Shown in pieces: positions 51,143 to 59,966 of a stretch of 64,000 nt of DNA. The position numbers and the translations under genes were made by a program. This DNA is from Borborobacter arsenicus. Its GTDB lineage: Bacteria; Pseudomonadota; Alphaproteobacteria; Rhizobiales; Rhizobiaceae. The stretch is from NCBI RefSeq assembly GCF_003934165.1, contig NZ_RKST01000022.1:27123-91122 (forward strand). The letters run 5' to 3'. Position 1 is the first letter of the stretch. The number at the start of each line of letters is the position of its first letter. Below the pieces are notes generated by a model. That model worked only from the letters and a program-made list of their open reading frames with translations. It searched no databases and was not told the origin of the DNA.

Positions 51143-52198
51143 TCACATTCGCATTGCGGCATTCAGGCGGTCGATCATGGTCAGCGCATGCTGCTTCTTG
51201 TCGAGATTGTAGGTCTGCGTTTCAGATACCGTGTTCAATGCGTCCTGCCAAGCATCCGACAGTGTTTTTGCCCGCGCCAGATCATTGGCGCGCCCGGCGG
51301 AGGCGGCGGCGTCCGAAAGCAGGTCCAATATATGCTTGTTGAAAAGATCGAAGGGGATTGCCTGGTCGCGCCCGGCGACGACCTCGGCAAGCTTGTGCGC
51401 GGCGGCGACATCCAGCCTCGGCGCGGCAGCGAGCTTGTCGATGGCATCGGCTACTTCCAGGCCGCCATATTGAGTGAGAAGCAATGCGGTCCTGACGCTG
51501 CCCCCTGCCCGCTCGGCCAGGGCAGCGCGCGCGGCCTCGCTATCAGGCAGCGGCGCGTGCGCGCCGACAAGGGCTGACGACAGCTCTTGCGCGGACAGAG
51601 GCGCCAGCCTGATCGTCTGGCACCGGGAGCGGATGGTTGGCAGCAGGCTGCCCGGCGAATGCACGATCAGAATGAATACGGTGCGCGCCGGCGGCTCCTC
51701 GAGGTTCTTCAGCAGGGCATTGGCCGCATTGGTGTTCATGTCGTCGGCCGGGTCGACGATCGCGACACGATAGCCGCCATCGTGCGACGTCATCGACAGG
51801 AAGCGGTTCACGCGGCGAATCTCATCGACCGTCAGCACCGTCTTGAAGGTCTTGGTCTTTTCGTTCAGCGGCCGGGTCAGATGAAGGATCGCCGGATGCG
51901 CCTCCATGGCGATCTGGCGAAAAAGCGGTGAGGCAGGGTCCGGCACGTCAAATCTGGGCGGCGCATCGGCGTGGTTCGGATATTTCAGCAGGTGATGCGC
52001 CAAGTGAAAGGCCAATGTCGCCTTGCCAATGCCGCGCGGGCCTGCCAGCAGCAGGGCGTGCGGCAGCTTTCCGGCGCGGTATGCGGCGGCCAGAAGGTCA
52101 GCCGTTTCACCGTGCCCGACCAGATTAGCGTTTTCCGCCGGCTCGGGCACGCCTTCCAGCGTGTCATGCTGTTCAGGCGCCAGGCGTTCGAACATCAT
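51143..52198 (-). CDS. holB: DNA polymerase III subunit delta'
   Basis: Clamp-loader AAA+ subunit, 351 residues. The P-loop-like segment is [18 protein letters not shown] (near residue 51), and the sensor/SRC region is [15 protein letters not shown]. It has the alphaproteobacterial insertion [20 protein letters not shown]. The start overlaps the end of tmk by 4 bp, the common tmk-holB arrangement. Confidence 0.95.
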   Translation of the reverse strand: MMFERLAPEQHDTLEGVPEPAENANLVGHGETADLLAAAYRAGKLPHALLLAGPRGIGKATLAFHLAHHLLKYPNHADAPPRFDVPDPASPLFRQIAMEAHPAILHLTRPLNEKTKTFKTVLTVDEIRRVNRFLSMTSHDGGYRVAIVDPADDMNTNAANALLKNLEEPPARTVFILIVHSPGSLLPTIRSRCQTIRLAPLSAQELSSALVGAHAPLPDSEAARAALAERAGGSVRTALLLTQYGGLEVADAIDKLAAAPRLDVAAAHKLAEVVAGRDQAIPFDLFNKHILDLLSDAAASAGRANDLARAKTLSDAWQDALNTVSETQTYNLDKKQHALTMIDRLNAAMRM

Positions 52199-52878
52199 CC
52201 CCTCCCCGTGTCGGGCGCGATGGCATTCGCGGCGAGCAGGCCAAAAACCGCCTCCGTCACTGCATTCTCGACAATGTCGCGATCCTGCGAGGTATCGATC
52301 ACAATACAGCGTTCCGGCTCATCTTGCGCAATTTTCAGAAAAGCCTCGCGCCGCTTCTGATGAACGGCCAGCGTCTCCCTCTCGAAGCGATCGACGCTGT
52401 CATCGCCCCGGCGCTCGGTGGCACGTCGCAACCCTTCGGCGGGATCGATGTCGAGAATGATGGTCATGTCCGGCATCATGCCATTGACTGAAACCTGCTC
52501 GACCATCGCCAGGAAGGCCGGATCGAGATTGCCAGCGCCACCCTGATAAACGCGCCAGGAATCCACGAAGCGGTCGCAAAGCACGATGTCGCCACGCTCG
52601 ATCGCCGGGCGGATCACCTGTTCGATATGGTCGGCGCGAGCGGCCGCAAACAACAGCGCCTCCATCTCAGGACCGAACACCTCTGCCGCCCCCGACAGGA
52701 TGACATGGCGAACGGCCTCAGCCCCCGGCGAGCCGCCTGGCTCGCGCGTAAGGGTCAGGTTGTAGCCCTTTTCTCGAAGCCTGTTGGCAAGCCGCCGGAT
52801 CTGGGTCGACTTGCCGGCGCCTTCTCCACCTTCGAACGTTATGAAAAGTCCGCGCGTCAAACCGTGGTTCCTGCTCAA
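52195..52878 (-). CDS. tmk: thymidylate kinase
   Basis: Phosphorylates dTMP to dTDP; 227 residues. The P-loop is [16 protein letters not shown] (near residues 15-22 for the glycine loop), followed by [14 protein letters not shown], the DR motif in LCDRFVDS, and the LID region [15 protein letters not shown]. It is 62 bp downstream of dacC and overlaps holB by 4 bp. Confidence 0.96.
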   Translation of the reverse strand: MSRNHGLTRGLFITFEGGEGAGKSTQIRRLANRLREKGYNLTLTREPGGSPGAEAVRHVILSGAAEVFGPEMEALLFAAARADHIEQVIRPAIERGDIVLCDRFVDSWRVYQGGAGNLDPAFLAMVEQVSVNGMMPDMTIILDIDPAEGLRRATERRGDDSVDRFERETLAVHQKRREAFLKIAQDEPERCIVIDTSQDRDIVENAVTEAVFGLLAANAIAPDTGRG

Positions 52879-52940
52879 GAGCGGCCGGGCGCTCAGCCAT
52901 CTGCGCCCGTCTTATGTCGCACGGGCCGAAAGGTCCACGA

Positions 52941-54104
52941 TCAACGTAGCCAACCCACCAGCAATTCGCCGACCGCATCGAGCGCGCGTCGGTGAAGCGG
53001 ACCCAAAGCGACGCTTTCGGCGGCATAGAGCGGCGTCTCCTGGCTCAGCGTGTCACCCACCCACACCTTCAGCGTGCCGATCGGCGTGCCTTCCTCTACC
53101 GGCGCGATGATGGGGCCCTCATAGGCGACCCGCGCAATCAACCGGTCCCGGTTGGTGATCGGCACCAGGATCGAAATCGGTCCCTTTGCCTTCAGGGCGA
53201 CACCGGATTTGGCACCGCCATAGACGCCGGCTTCCACCACCACCTCGCCGTCTGCAAAGAGCTCGGACTTCTGGAAGGCACGCATGCCCCAGTCGAGTAG
53301 CTTGCGAGCCTCCTCGGCACGCTCGCGTTCGCTGGTCATGCCGCTCAGCGCTGCAAAGACGCGCTTGCCGTCGCGGCTGACCGAGCCGACGATGGCGTAG
53401 CCGGATTCTTCCGTGTAGCCGGTCTTCATGCCGTCGGCGCCGATATCCATCGACAACAGCGGATTGCGGTTGCGCTGCGTGATCTTGTTCCAGGTGAAGT
53501 CGCGCTGTGAATAGTAGCGGTAGAATTCCGGATAAGTCTTCCAGATATGCATGCCGAGCTGGACCAGCTCGCGCACCGTGACGAATTGGCCATCAGCCGG
53601 CAGGCCGGTGGAATTCTTGAACACCGACTTGGGCAGGCCGATCTGCCGGGCGCGCTCCGTCATCAGGGCAGCGAAGTTCTCCTCGCTGCCGGCCATGCCT
53701 TCCGCGATGATGATACAGCCGTCATTGGCCGATTGGACGATGACGCCCTGGATCAGGTCCTCCAGCCGGATTTCCGACTTCAACGCGGCAAACATGGTCG
53801 ATCCGCCTGAACTCGCCCCGCCCGTGCGCCAGGCGTTCTCGCTGACGGCAAAGGTGTCGTCGAGCGTATAACGTCCTGCCTTGATGGCATCGAACACCAC
53901 TTCCATGGTCATCAGCTTGGCCAGCGATGCCGGCGGGATCAGCATGTCAGGATCTTTGGAAAACAGGATTGAACCGGTCTCGGCATCGACCATGAAGGCC
54001 GCCTTGGCCCTGGTTTCGAAGAGCTGCGCCTGCGCCTGCGCCGTGCACAGGAACAGCAGCAGCCCGAAAACCCAGGCGAGCGCTGACGATAGACGAGATT
54101 TCAT
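52941..54104 (-). CDS. dacC: D-alanyl-D-alanine carboxypeptidase (PBP5/6 family)
   Basis: Periplasmic low-molecular-weight penicillin-binding protein, 387 residues. A signal peptide (LAWVFGLLLFLCTAQAQAQ) is followed by the serine motif SLAK (Ser60/Lys63), SAN (near residue 121) and KTG (near 226), then the PBP5 C-terminal beta domain and a terminal amphipathic stretch (LDAVGELLVGWLR) for membrane attachment. The ATG at 54104 gives the signal peptide; 21 extra upstream codons are unlikely. It trims peptidoglycan pentapeptides; the gene lies just downstream of rlpA. Confidence 0.95.
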   Translation of the reverse strand: MKSRLSSALAWVFGLLLFLCTAQAQAQLFETRAKAAFMVDAETGSILFSKDPDMLIPPASLAKLMTMEVVFDAIKAGRYTLDDTFAVSENAWRTGGASSGGSTMFAALKSEIRLEDLIQGVIVQSANDGCIIIAEGMAGSEENFAALMTERARQIGLPKSVFKNSTGLPADGQFVTVRELVQLGMHIWKTYPEFYRYYSQRDFTWNKITQRNRNPLLSMDIGADGMKTGYTEESGYAIVGSVSRDGKRVFAALSGMTSERERAEEARKLLDWGMRAFQKSELFADGEVVVEAGVYGGAKSGVALKAKGPISILVPITNRDRLIARVAYEGPIIAPVEEGTPIGTLKVWVGDTLSQETPLYAAESVALGPLHRRALDAVGELLVGWLR

Positions 54105-54289
54105 GTTGCCCTGCCCCGCTGAATTCAGAAACGGCGGAAATCCTGCCGTTTCTGCCTGTCCGCGCATCGTCCCGTCCGCAGAGTGGTCTTTCAGGCGATG
54201 CTCACCTGCCGAAACGCTATCAGGATTTTCGACCGGGGATCAACCGGGCCGTGTGGCAAAAGGATGAGCCGTTACCCGTGCGCAACAAC

Positions 54290-55510
54290 TCAATTACGCA
54301 CCGTCATGGCATCCGAAGCACCGTTCGACCATGCTGCCTCCAGCATCTCATCAATGGAGGCGCGGCCATTGCCGTAAAGGTTGACCGTATAGAGTCGGGC
54401 ACTATCGATCTCGGATGTCTCGATTGCTGTCCGGCCGATATTTGAAAGCGTGCGGGCATGACGCTTGGCCTCAGCTTCGCTCTCAAAGGTTCCAACCGCC
54501 ACGTAAGGCTGTGACACAGCATCCACGCCACCATTCGGGTTGAGGCGCTTCCAAGACTGGGCGATATCGGCCGAAGTCATGCCATTGTCCAAGGCCGCAA
54601 AAGCGGTGGCGGCACTGCGGACGCGATCATCGGCATAAGACATGGTGGCAAGGGCCAACTGCGTCGGTGCCAGCGTGTCCGCGGGACGCTCCGGCACCAG
54701 GGGGCCGAATTCAGGCAATATGAAATTGCCGAAGGCCACCATTTCCGGGTTCGTCGGCACGGGCACCGCATCGGTCATTGTGCCGGGGAACGGCGCCGAT
54801 GCCGATCCGAGACCCACGCTTGGCGTCGGCCCGTTCATGGCAATCATCACGCCGGTCGGCAGGCCATCGGAAGGATCGGGCGCGCGGTTGCCAGGGCGGT
54901 AGGATGCCATCAGATATTGCTCGTCGCGGCCGTCGAGCGGCGCGCGCCCGACATATTCCACCTGCACCTTGGCGGTTCCGGCGTGGGTGTAGTCGAGCAT
55001 CTCGGCTGCACGCCGTGAAAGGTCGATCAAGCGGCCATCGTGGTACGGGCCGCGATCATTGACCCGCACAACCACCGAACTGCCGTTTTCCAGATTGGTC
55101 ACGCGGGCATAGCTCGGCAGCGGCATCGTCGGGTGCGCCGCCGTCAGATGCGTCATGTCATAGATTTCACCATTCGCAGTCAGCCGGCCATGGAAGGCAT
55201 CGCCATACCAGGATGCGCCACCGACCTTCTTATAGTTCTTGTCTTCCTTGGGGTAATACATCTTGCCGCGGACCTTGTAGGGCTGGCCAAGCTGGTCGCG
55301 CCCCCCACCACGCTTCAGATTCGAGCGCGCGGTGGTAACGCGAGGACTCGCCTTGACCCCATATTCGGACTCGGCGAAATATTCCTTCGACCGCTTCTTG
55401 GACGAAGTCTTGGGTGCAGGGGATGCGCAGGCGGCAAGAAAGGCGGCAGACAGCGCAAAAACGGCAATCGTGGAAACGTGGCGCAAACGCCAGCGTGCCA
55501 AAGTCAGCAT
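54290..55510 (-). CDS. rlpA: septal ring lytic transglycosylase RlpA family lipoprotein with SPOR domain
   Basis: A 406-residue outer-membrane lipoprotein (lipobox LAAC, Cys28). The double-psi beta-barrel lies at about residues 95-190 (GGASWYGDAFHGRLTANGE, VRVNDRGPYHDGRLIDLSRR) with the catalytic acid region intact. A proline-rich linker follows, then a C-terminal SPOR-like domain (about residues 325-395, VAVGTFESEAEAKRHARTL) that binds denuded septal peptidoglycan. Followed by dacC on the same strand, so the two peptidoglycan genes are likely co-expressed. Confidence 0.94.
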   Translation of the reverse strand: MLTLARWRLRHVSTIAVFALSAAFLAACASPAPKTSSKKRSKEYFAESEYGVKASPRVTTARSNLKRGGGRDQLGQPYKVRGKMYYPKEDKNYKKVGGASWYGDAFHGRLTANGEIYDMTHLTAAHPTMPLPSYARVTNLENGSSVVVRVNDRGPYHDGRLIDLSRRAAEMLDYTHAGTAKVQVEYVGRAPLDGRDEQYLMASYRPGNRAPDPSDGLPTGVMIAMNGPTPSVGLGSASAPFPGTMTDAVPVPTNPEMVAFGNFILPEFGPLVPERPADTLAPTQLALATMSYADDRVRSAATAFAALDNGMTSADIAQSWKRLNPNGGVDAVSQPYVAVGTFESEAEAKRHARTLSNIGRTAIETSEIDSARLYTVNLYGNGRASIDEMLEAAWSNGASDAMTVRN

Positions 55511-55796
55511 TAACGATTGTCCCCTAGCAACTCAAACGCCACACAAAACACAAAAGTGAACGCCGCCAATATGCCGAAAGCACATGGCCGGCGCTTCAAC
55601 CCCGCTTCTCCATCGCAGGAATTGCTTAGCACGCTATTAACCGAATGTGTCTGCAAGCGGGCGAGAATGTGGCGCATCACCGCGCACGCCAGCGCTATTT
55701 AGGACTGGTCAATCGTGACAGTTGTTCCATATGCTTCTAATATTGTCATGGGGTTTGGGAGCGGCATGACGGTTCCCGAGAGAGGACGTCGTTGTC

Positions 55797-57197
55797 TTGT
55801 CGAGGCGTGAATTACCTTTGCTGACGGCAGATTCGATCATCGAGGAGAAGTCCGCTCGGGCGCTCGATGCGCTTCCGGCTGCAATCTACATGACGGATGC
55901 GGAAGGACGACTCACCTACTTCAACGATGCCGCAGCAGAACTCTGGGGCTATCGTCCGCCGCTCGGCAAAGCCCAATGGTGCGGGTCCTGGCAGTTGCAA
56001 AGCGCTGACGGCCATCCATTGGCCCATCAGGACTGCCCGATGGCGATCGCGATCAAGGAGAACCGCGCAATCCAGGCTGCGCCGGCGATTGCCGTTCGCC
56101 CTGATGGAACAAGCATCCCGTTTCTCGCCTTTCCCGCACCGCTCAGGGACGAATCAGGTGCCGTCGAGGGCGGAGTAAACCTGCTCATCGACATTTCCCA
56201 GCACAGGAAGGCTGAAGAACTGACCTATCGCCTTGCTGCCATCGTCGAATCTTCCGACGATGCGATCGTCAGCAAAAATCTGAACGGCGTCATCACAAGC
56301 TGGAACCGTGGGGCCGAGAGGCTATTTGGATATTCGGCAGACGAGGCCGTGGGCAAGCATATCACTCTGCTCATTCCCAAGGGCCGGGAGAGCGAGGAAG
56401 AAACGATCCTGGCCAGCGTCGGGCGCGGCGAGCGCGTCGACCATTTCGATACCGTCAGACGACGCAAGGACGGTACCAGCGTACAAGTGTCCCTGACAGT
56501 GTCTCCGATCCGGAATGCCTATGGCACCATTATCGGCGCCTCGAAGATTGCCCGGGACATTACCGAGCGTAAGGACAGTGAGAATCGCATCCGCATGCTC
56601 ATGCGCGAGGTGAACCACAGGGTGAAGAACCAGTTCGCCGTGATCCTTTCCATGATCAGGGAAACGAACAAGCGAGCCGGAACCGCCGCCGAATTCGAAC
56701 GCCAGATCAGGGAGCGTATCATGGCATTGTCGCGCTCGCACGACCTGCTGGTCGACGGCGAATGGCGCGGCGCCACATTGCACGATCTGGTGGTCACCCA
56801 GGTCCAGCCTTTCAGCGACGAGAACCGGATACGGGCGTCGGGCGAACTCATCGTGCTCTCGACGGCGGCGGTTCAATATCTCGGGATTGCGCTGCATGAA
56901 CTCGCCACCAATTCGGCCAGGCATGGGGCCTTGTCCAACCCCACCGGCAAGGTGGATATCACCTGGACGATCTCGGAGGGCGAGGCCCCGCATCTTCGTC
57001 TGACCTGGACGGAAACCGGCGGCCCGGTGGTGGGCAAGATCTCGCGCAGCGGTTTTGGCAGGGTGGTGCTTGAGCGGGTCGCACCGTCTGCAGTCAATGG
57101 CGTCGGCCACCTCAGCTACCGGCCGAGCGGCATCGTCTGGACGCTCGACGCGCCGCTGAACTCGATCGAAGCCGCAAGCCGCAAGGCGGATTTGTAA
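55797..57197 (+). CDS. PAS domain HWE-family sensor histidine kinase
   Basis: A 466-residue cytoplasmic kinase without membrane segments. It has two PAS domains: about residues 20-140 (ALPAAIYMTDAEGRLTYFND), and 145-265 (SSDDAIVSKNLNGVITSWNR with RDITERKDSE). The HWE phospho-acceptor helix is EVNHRVKNQFAVILSMI (His near residue 274), and the ATP domain has ALHELATNSARHGALS. The only start giving the full first PAS domain is TTG at 55797, ten bases after AGAGAGGA; no ATG is available in frame nearby. No response regulator or sigma/anti-sigma gene adjoins it, so it is an orphan. Its second PAS resembles flavin/haem-type PAS, but no cofactor can be assigned. Confidence 0.9.
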   Translation: MSRRELPLLTADSIIEEKSARALDALPAAIYMTDAEGRLTYFNDAAAELWGYRPPLGKAQWCGSWQLQSADGHPLAHQDCPMAIAIKENRAIQAAPAIAVRPDGTSIPFLAFPAPLRDESGAVEGGVNLLIDISQHRKAEELTYRLAAIVESSDDAIVSKNLNGVITSWNRGAERLFGYSADEAVGKHITLLIPKGRESEEETILASVGRGERVDHFDTVRRRKDGTSVQVSLTVSPIRNAYGTIIGASKIARDITERKDSENRIRMLMREVNHRVKNQFAVILSMIRETNKRAGTAAEFERQIRERIMALSRSHDLLVDGEWRGATLHDLVVTQVQPFSDENRIRASGELIVLSTAAVQYLGIALHELATNSARHGALSNPTGKVDITWTISEGEAPHLRLTWTETGGPVVGKISRSGFGRVVLERVAPSAVNGVGHLSYRPSGIVWTLDAPLNSIEAASRKADL

Positions 57198-57253
57198 GCT
57201 CTCCTGGAGTTGTGCGTCCCCGGTGTCCCCGCCCACTGGGTCGGCCGCCGCCT

Positions 57254-57625
57254 TTAGCTTGGCTTCTTGGTGATAAGCGTCAGTGCGCCATCCTGACTCA
57301 TGCTGGCTGCGATAACATGTGCGGAAGTGAGCCCCTTGGCTTCGAGCGCCGATTTGGCCTGCGGCGATGAATCCACCGAACTGCGCAGCTTCTGGAGTTC
57401 CGCCTCACCGCTCTGTGCCACCACCTGGTCGATTTGCGTCTGGGTGTTTTCCGGCAATTCCTTGATGTCGACAACCGTGACGCTCTGGATGCTTGGCGCG
57501 GCGGCGGGCGCCTCCGGCGTGGTGGGCGCAGGTGCCGCAGGCGGTTGCGCCGGCTGTTCCTGAGCACTGGCAGCGGCGGCAAATATCATCGCGGCCGCAG
57601 CCATTGGAATCATTAACTTGCGCAT
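57254..57625 (-). CDS. hypothetical secreted protein
   Basis: A 123-residue protein. A signal peptide (MAAAAMIFAAAASAQE) is followed by a Pro/Ala linker (PAQPPAAPAPTTPEAPAAAP) and a small C-terminal domain (about residues 50-123, VTVVDIKELPENTQTQI to SMSQDGALTLITKKPS). No family is recognised beyond similarity to small rhizobial periplasmic proteins. The ATG at 57625 has AGGA at seven bases; the frame runs on upstream without protein character. It is convergent with the HWE kinase gene. Confidence 0.7.
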   Translation of the reverse strand: MRKLMIPMAAAAMIFAAAASAQEQPAQPPAAPAPTTPEAPAAAPSIQSVTVVDIKELPENTQTQIDQVVAQSGEAELQKLRSSVDSSPQAKSALEAKGLTSAHVIAASMSQDGALTLITKKPS

Positions 57626-58051
57626 GTCCATTCCTTTCCATTGATGCACCGTCCTGGGGTGACCCACCAAGGTCACCTGACGAATAAGCCGGGAACCTGC
57701 CCCCGAGAGGGTTTTTCGGAGGTGAAAGGATGGCGAAACCTTGCGCATCACCCCTTTGGGTATGGCCAGGCGTGACGACAAAGCGGCGCCGGCGGAATGC
57801 AGGGCCGACGCGACGCGCACCGGATACTCCATTCGGATGATACCCATTCGTCTAATGCGCCGTATCATCGACCTGGCAGCTGTGCCACATTTGAAGTGCG
57901 GCAGACCCCTCCAACGGAAAACCGCGCTGGCCGGCGCGAGACCCCAAGCCCCCGCCCGCGCGCCGGCCAGTTGCAAGCGAAGGATTTCGACGGTCTCCGG
58001 GTGACCTAGACGTCGAATTGTGCTTTCCTTCGCTTCTGGGAGGGGATGCTG
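57626..58051. other. intergenic region with a strong 12-bp palindrome
   Basis: About 425 bp between two divergent small genes. It contains the dyad at 57658-57677 and, further right, a perfect 12-bp stem CTGGCCGGCGCG (57927-57938) / CGCGCCGGCCAG (57959-57970) with a 20-nt C-rich loop. No coding region is supported. The strong stem has no T-run on either side and is of unknown role. Confidence 0.5.
57658..57677. promoter_or_regulatory. inverted repeat upstream of the secreted-protein gene
   Basis: GGTGACC (57658-57664) and GGTCACC (57671-57677) form a perfect 7-bp dyad with a 6-bp centre, 33 bp upstream of the start at 57625. It could be an operator or a leader hairpin. Confidence 0.35.
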
Positions 58052-58264
58052 ATGAAAGTATTCGTTCGCCCCGGAAAGCGCGAACGTCCCCCGAGGCTGA
58101 TCTTCGATGCCGCGATCGATGATGGCGACATTGTCGTGGAAAACGGGGAGCTCAAGCTGTCCATCATTGCAGACGATATCTACACGAAGAACGCCACCCA
58201 GCGTTACACGATCGCCCTCGATGCGGAAGATCGTGCGTGTATCGATCGCGCCTCGAAAGTGTAG
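58052..58264 (+). CDS. hypothetical small protein
   Basis: A 70-residue soluble protein, MKVFVRPGKRERPPRLIF..., with an acidic middle (AIDDGDIVVENGELKLSI) and a beta-rich look. It has no known family. The ribosome site GGGAGGGG lies six bases before the ATG at 58052; another ATG at 58046 abuts that site and is less likely. The ribosome site is the main evidence that it is a real gene. Confidence 0.6.
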   Translation: MKVFVRPGKRERPPRLIFDAAIDDGDIVVENGELKLSIIADDIYTKNATQRYTIALDAEDRACIDRASKV

Positions 58265-58386
58265 CTCCGGTGCCCCGTTGGCTGCCGGCTCCTATTTGAC
58301 GGCCGTCCCTGACACGAAAATTTATTGGACATCATTGCGGTTCATTCTAGTTCTAACGCGCGGCGGGGTTGCGGAAGGACATTAAG

Positions 58387-59439
58387 ATGACGCGAGTCAG
58401 GAATTTATTGCTCGGTGCGGTATCGGCATTGGCCATTGCTGCACTGCCGATCAATCTCACTTCGGTCTTGACGGGCGATCTCGGCCCGGCCGCAGCTTAT
58501 GCAAAAGGCGGCGGCAATGGTGGCGGAAACGGGGGTGGTAACGGCGGCGGCAATGGTCATGGTGGCGGGAACGGAAAAGCTGGCGCCGCCGAACATGGCA
58601 AGTCGGCCGATGCTCGCGGCCACACGAAATCATCGTCGCCTGGCGGCAAGTCAGTCTCGCGCTCGGTTGGCAACATGTTTGGTTCTGTCTTCGGCACGGA
58701 GCGGTCACGCGTAAAAAACGCCACCGCGAGCACATCGGCAACTCGAGCCAAAACGGTCGGATCACATAACAAGGCGGCGCTTCCGGCAACGGTCCCCCTA
58801 CCCGACGTCAAGCCGAAGAATTTCCATGCCAAATTGGCCGGCCTTAACTCGCTCAAACGCAACTATCACGCTTATCTGAACAGCCAGTCGCCCCGGATGG
58901 CCGCTATTTCTGCCTTCGTGACGGCCTCGGCTAACCTCGACTTGGCGCAGGAGGATGCCGCCAAAGCGGCCGCCGCACTGGCAGAGGCACAAGCCAGCTT
59001 TGCCGCCGCGGTCGAGATGGCAGCCCTCACACCTTACGACGATGCCGTTGGCGTCTACGACAATGCGACGGTGGAGAGCCTGACAGCACGATTGGCGGAT
59101 TTGAATGCCGCGACTGTGGCGCCTGAGGATCTTGCTGCCTGGGAGGCCGAGGTCTCGGCAGTCGAGGCGTTGCTGGACAGTGCGGAAGCAGACGCCGTGA
59201 CCAGCGCGGAGACATCACTTGATGAAGCGGAACTGGCCGCCGCTGCCGCTGAAGTCGGCACGGACGACGAAGCGCTCAAGGCCGCATTGCTTGACGCGAC
59301 CAACGAAAATCGCGTTTCAGAATATGGCGACGACTATGTCGACGATGAAATGATGGACTGGGCCAAGGATCTGCTCGGCGTTGGTGACGCCTACGGCAAG
59401 ATCGATGAGGTTCGCGAGTCGATGGCCGCAAGCGAATAA
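58387..59439 (+). CDS. hypothetical exported protein with glycine/asparagine repeat
   Basis: A 350-residue protein. A signal peptide (LLLGAVSALAIAALPINL, cleaved near residue 39 at AYAKGG) is followed by a GGGNGGGN-type repeat (about residues 41-62). A basic Ser/Thr-rich linker comes next (to about 135), then a module around NFHAKLAGLNSLKRNYHAYL and SPRMAAISAFVTASANLDLA. An Ala/Glu-rich helical region (about 185-305) and an acidic tail end the protein. GGAAGGA precedes the ATG. I recall Gly-Asn-rich exported proteins of this kind in rhizobia without known function; a surface or matrix role is a guess. Confidence 0.75.
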   Translation: MTRVRNLLLGAVSALAIAALPINLTSVLTGDLGPAAAYAKGGGNGGGNGGGNGGGNGHGGGNGKAGAAEHGKSADARGHTKSSSPGGKSVSRSVGNMFGSVFGTERSRVKNATASTSATRAKTVGSHNKAALPATVPLPDVKPKNFHAKLAGLNSLKRNYHAYLNSQSPRMAAISAFVTASANLDLAQEDAAKAAAALAEAQASFAAAVEMAALTPYDDAVGVYDNATVESLTARLADLNAATVAPEDLAAWEAEVSAVEALLDSAEADAVTSAETSLDEAELAAAAAEVGTDDEALKAALLDATNENRVSEYGDDYVDDEMMDWAKDLLGVGDAYGKIDEVRESMAASE

Positions 59440-59457
59440 GCGGCGAGGTCGAAAAAA

Positions 59458-59485
59458 GCCCGCTGTCTCGGGTAAGGCAGCGGGC
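59458..59485 (-). terminator. stem-loop with T-run on the minus strand
   Basis: GCCCGCTG (59458-59465) pairs with CAGCGGGC (59478-59485), and the A-run at 59452-59457 reads as six Ts after the stem on the minus strand. It is an intrinsic-terminator shape for leftward transcription. It could also end the rightward transcript of the preceding gene, 19 bp away, but without a T-run. Confidence 0.6.
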
Positions 59486-59629
59486 ATGAATTGAGAGTCC
59501 GCTACAGCGCCCTTCGTCTCTTGATCGATCTTCAATCGCCCGGCGCACCCGCAGAACCGCTGAAACGATCCGTTCCGGCCGAGGCTTTGCAACCCGCAAA
59601 AGGCGGCGGCCTGGGATGGGATAACGGTC

Positions 59630-59891
59630 CTGGAGCCTTTCAGGATCATACGGAACCGGGCTGTTTGTCCGATGGCGAGGCGATCGGCCAGGCGGCGCCG
59701 GCCGGTGTGGGCCATCGGCCAAGTCCGGCCGACGAAGCGGGCGCCCGCCAGCGGCAAACCCTGCGGACCGGGTGAATTCGGGCCAAATCCTTCGGGCTTC
59801 GGACCCTGGTACGCCCGGCGCCGAAGCCCTCGACCTTGATCCCAAATTCCCGCCGACAGAACCGTTTCCGTATGATCCTGAAAGGCTCTAG
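59630..59891. repeat. MITE-like palindromic element with ~30-bp terminal inverted repeats
   Basis: The left end (59630-59659) and right end (59862-59891) are inverted copies over 30 bp with about two mismatches; each outer end reads CT(A/G)GAGCCTTTCAGGATCA inward. The 262-bp element is GC-rich inside and has no gene. Size and ends fit a non-autonomous miniature element. Similar terminal sequences are familiar to me from Mesorhizobium-type genomes, but family and copy number need a search. Confidence 0.75.
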
Positions 59892-59966
59892 TGGGAGGCG
59901 GGCATTGCGCTTCGCCTCATGGTAGGGCAAATCGCGCTAGCTTTACCATTATGAGACAGGATAATC

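Larger units (their letters stand above)
59440..59966. other. intergenic region carrying a terminator-like stem and a MITE-like element
   Basis: The 527-bp gap between the glycine-rich protein gene and the TauE/SafE gene is accounted for largely by a stem-loop at 59458-59485 and an inverted-repeat element at 59630-59891. Overlapping open frames on both strands here have no protein-like content. Confidence 0.6.

Noticed and set aside
58503..58570. Short GGN tandem repeat as a possible CRISPR-like or intergenic satellite array
   Set aside because: It is within the coding sequence of the exported protein and encodes its Gly-Asn tract; no spacer structure is present.
59276..59930. Several 94-190-codon frames around 59.3-59.9 kb
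   Set aside because: They lie in or across the inverted-repeat element and are Arg/Pro-rich; none has a ribosome site or recognisable domain.
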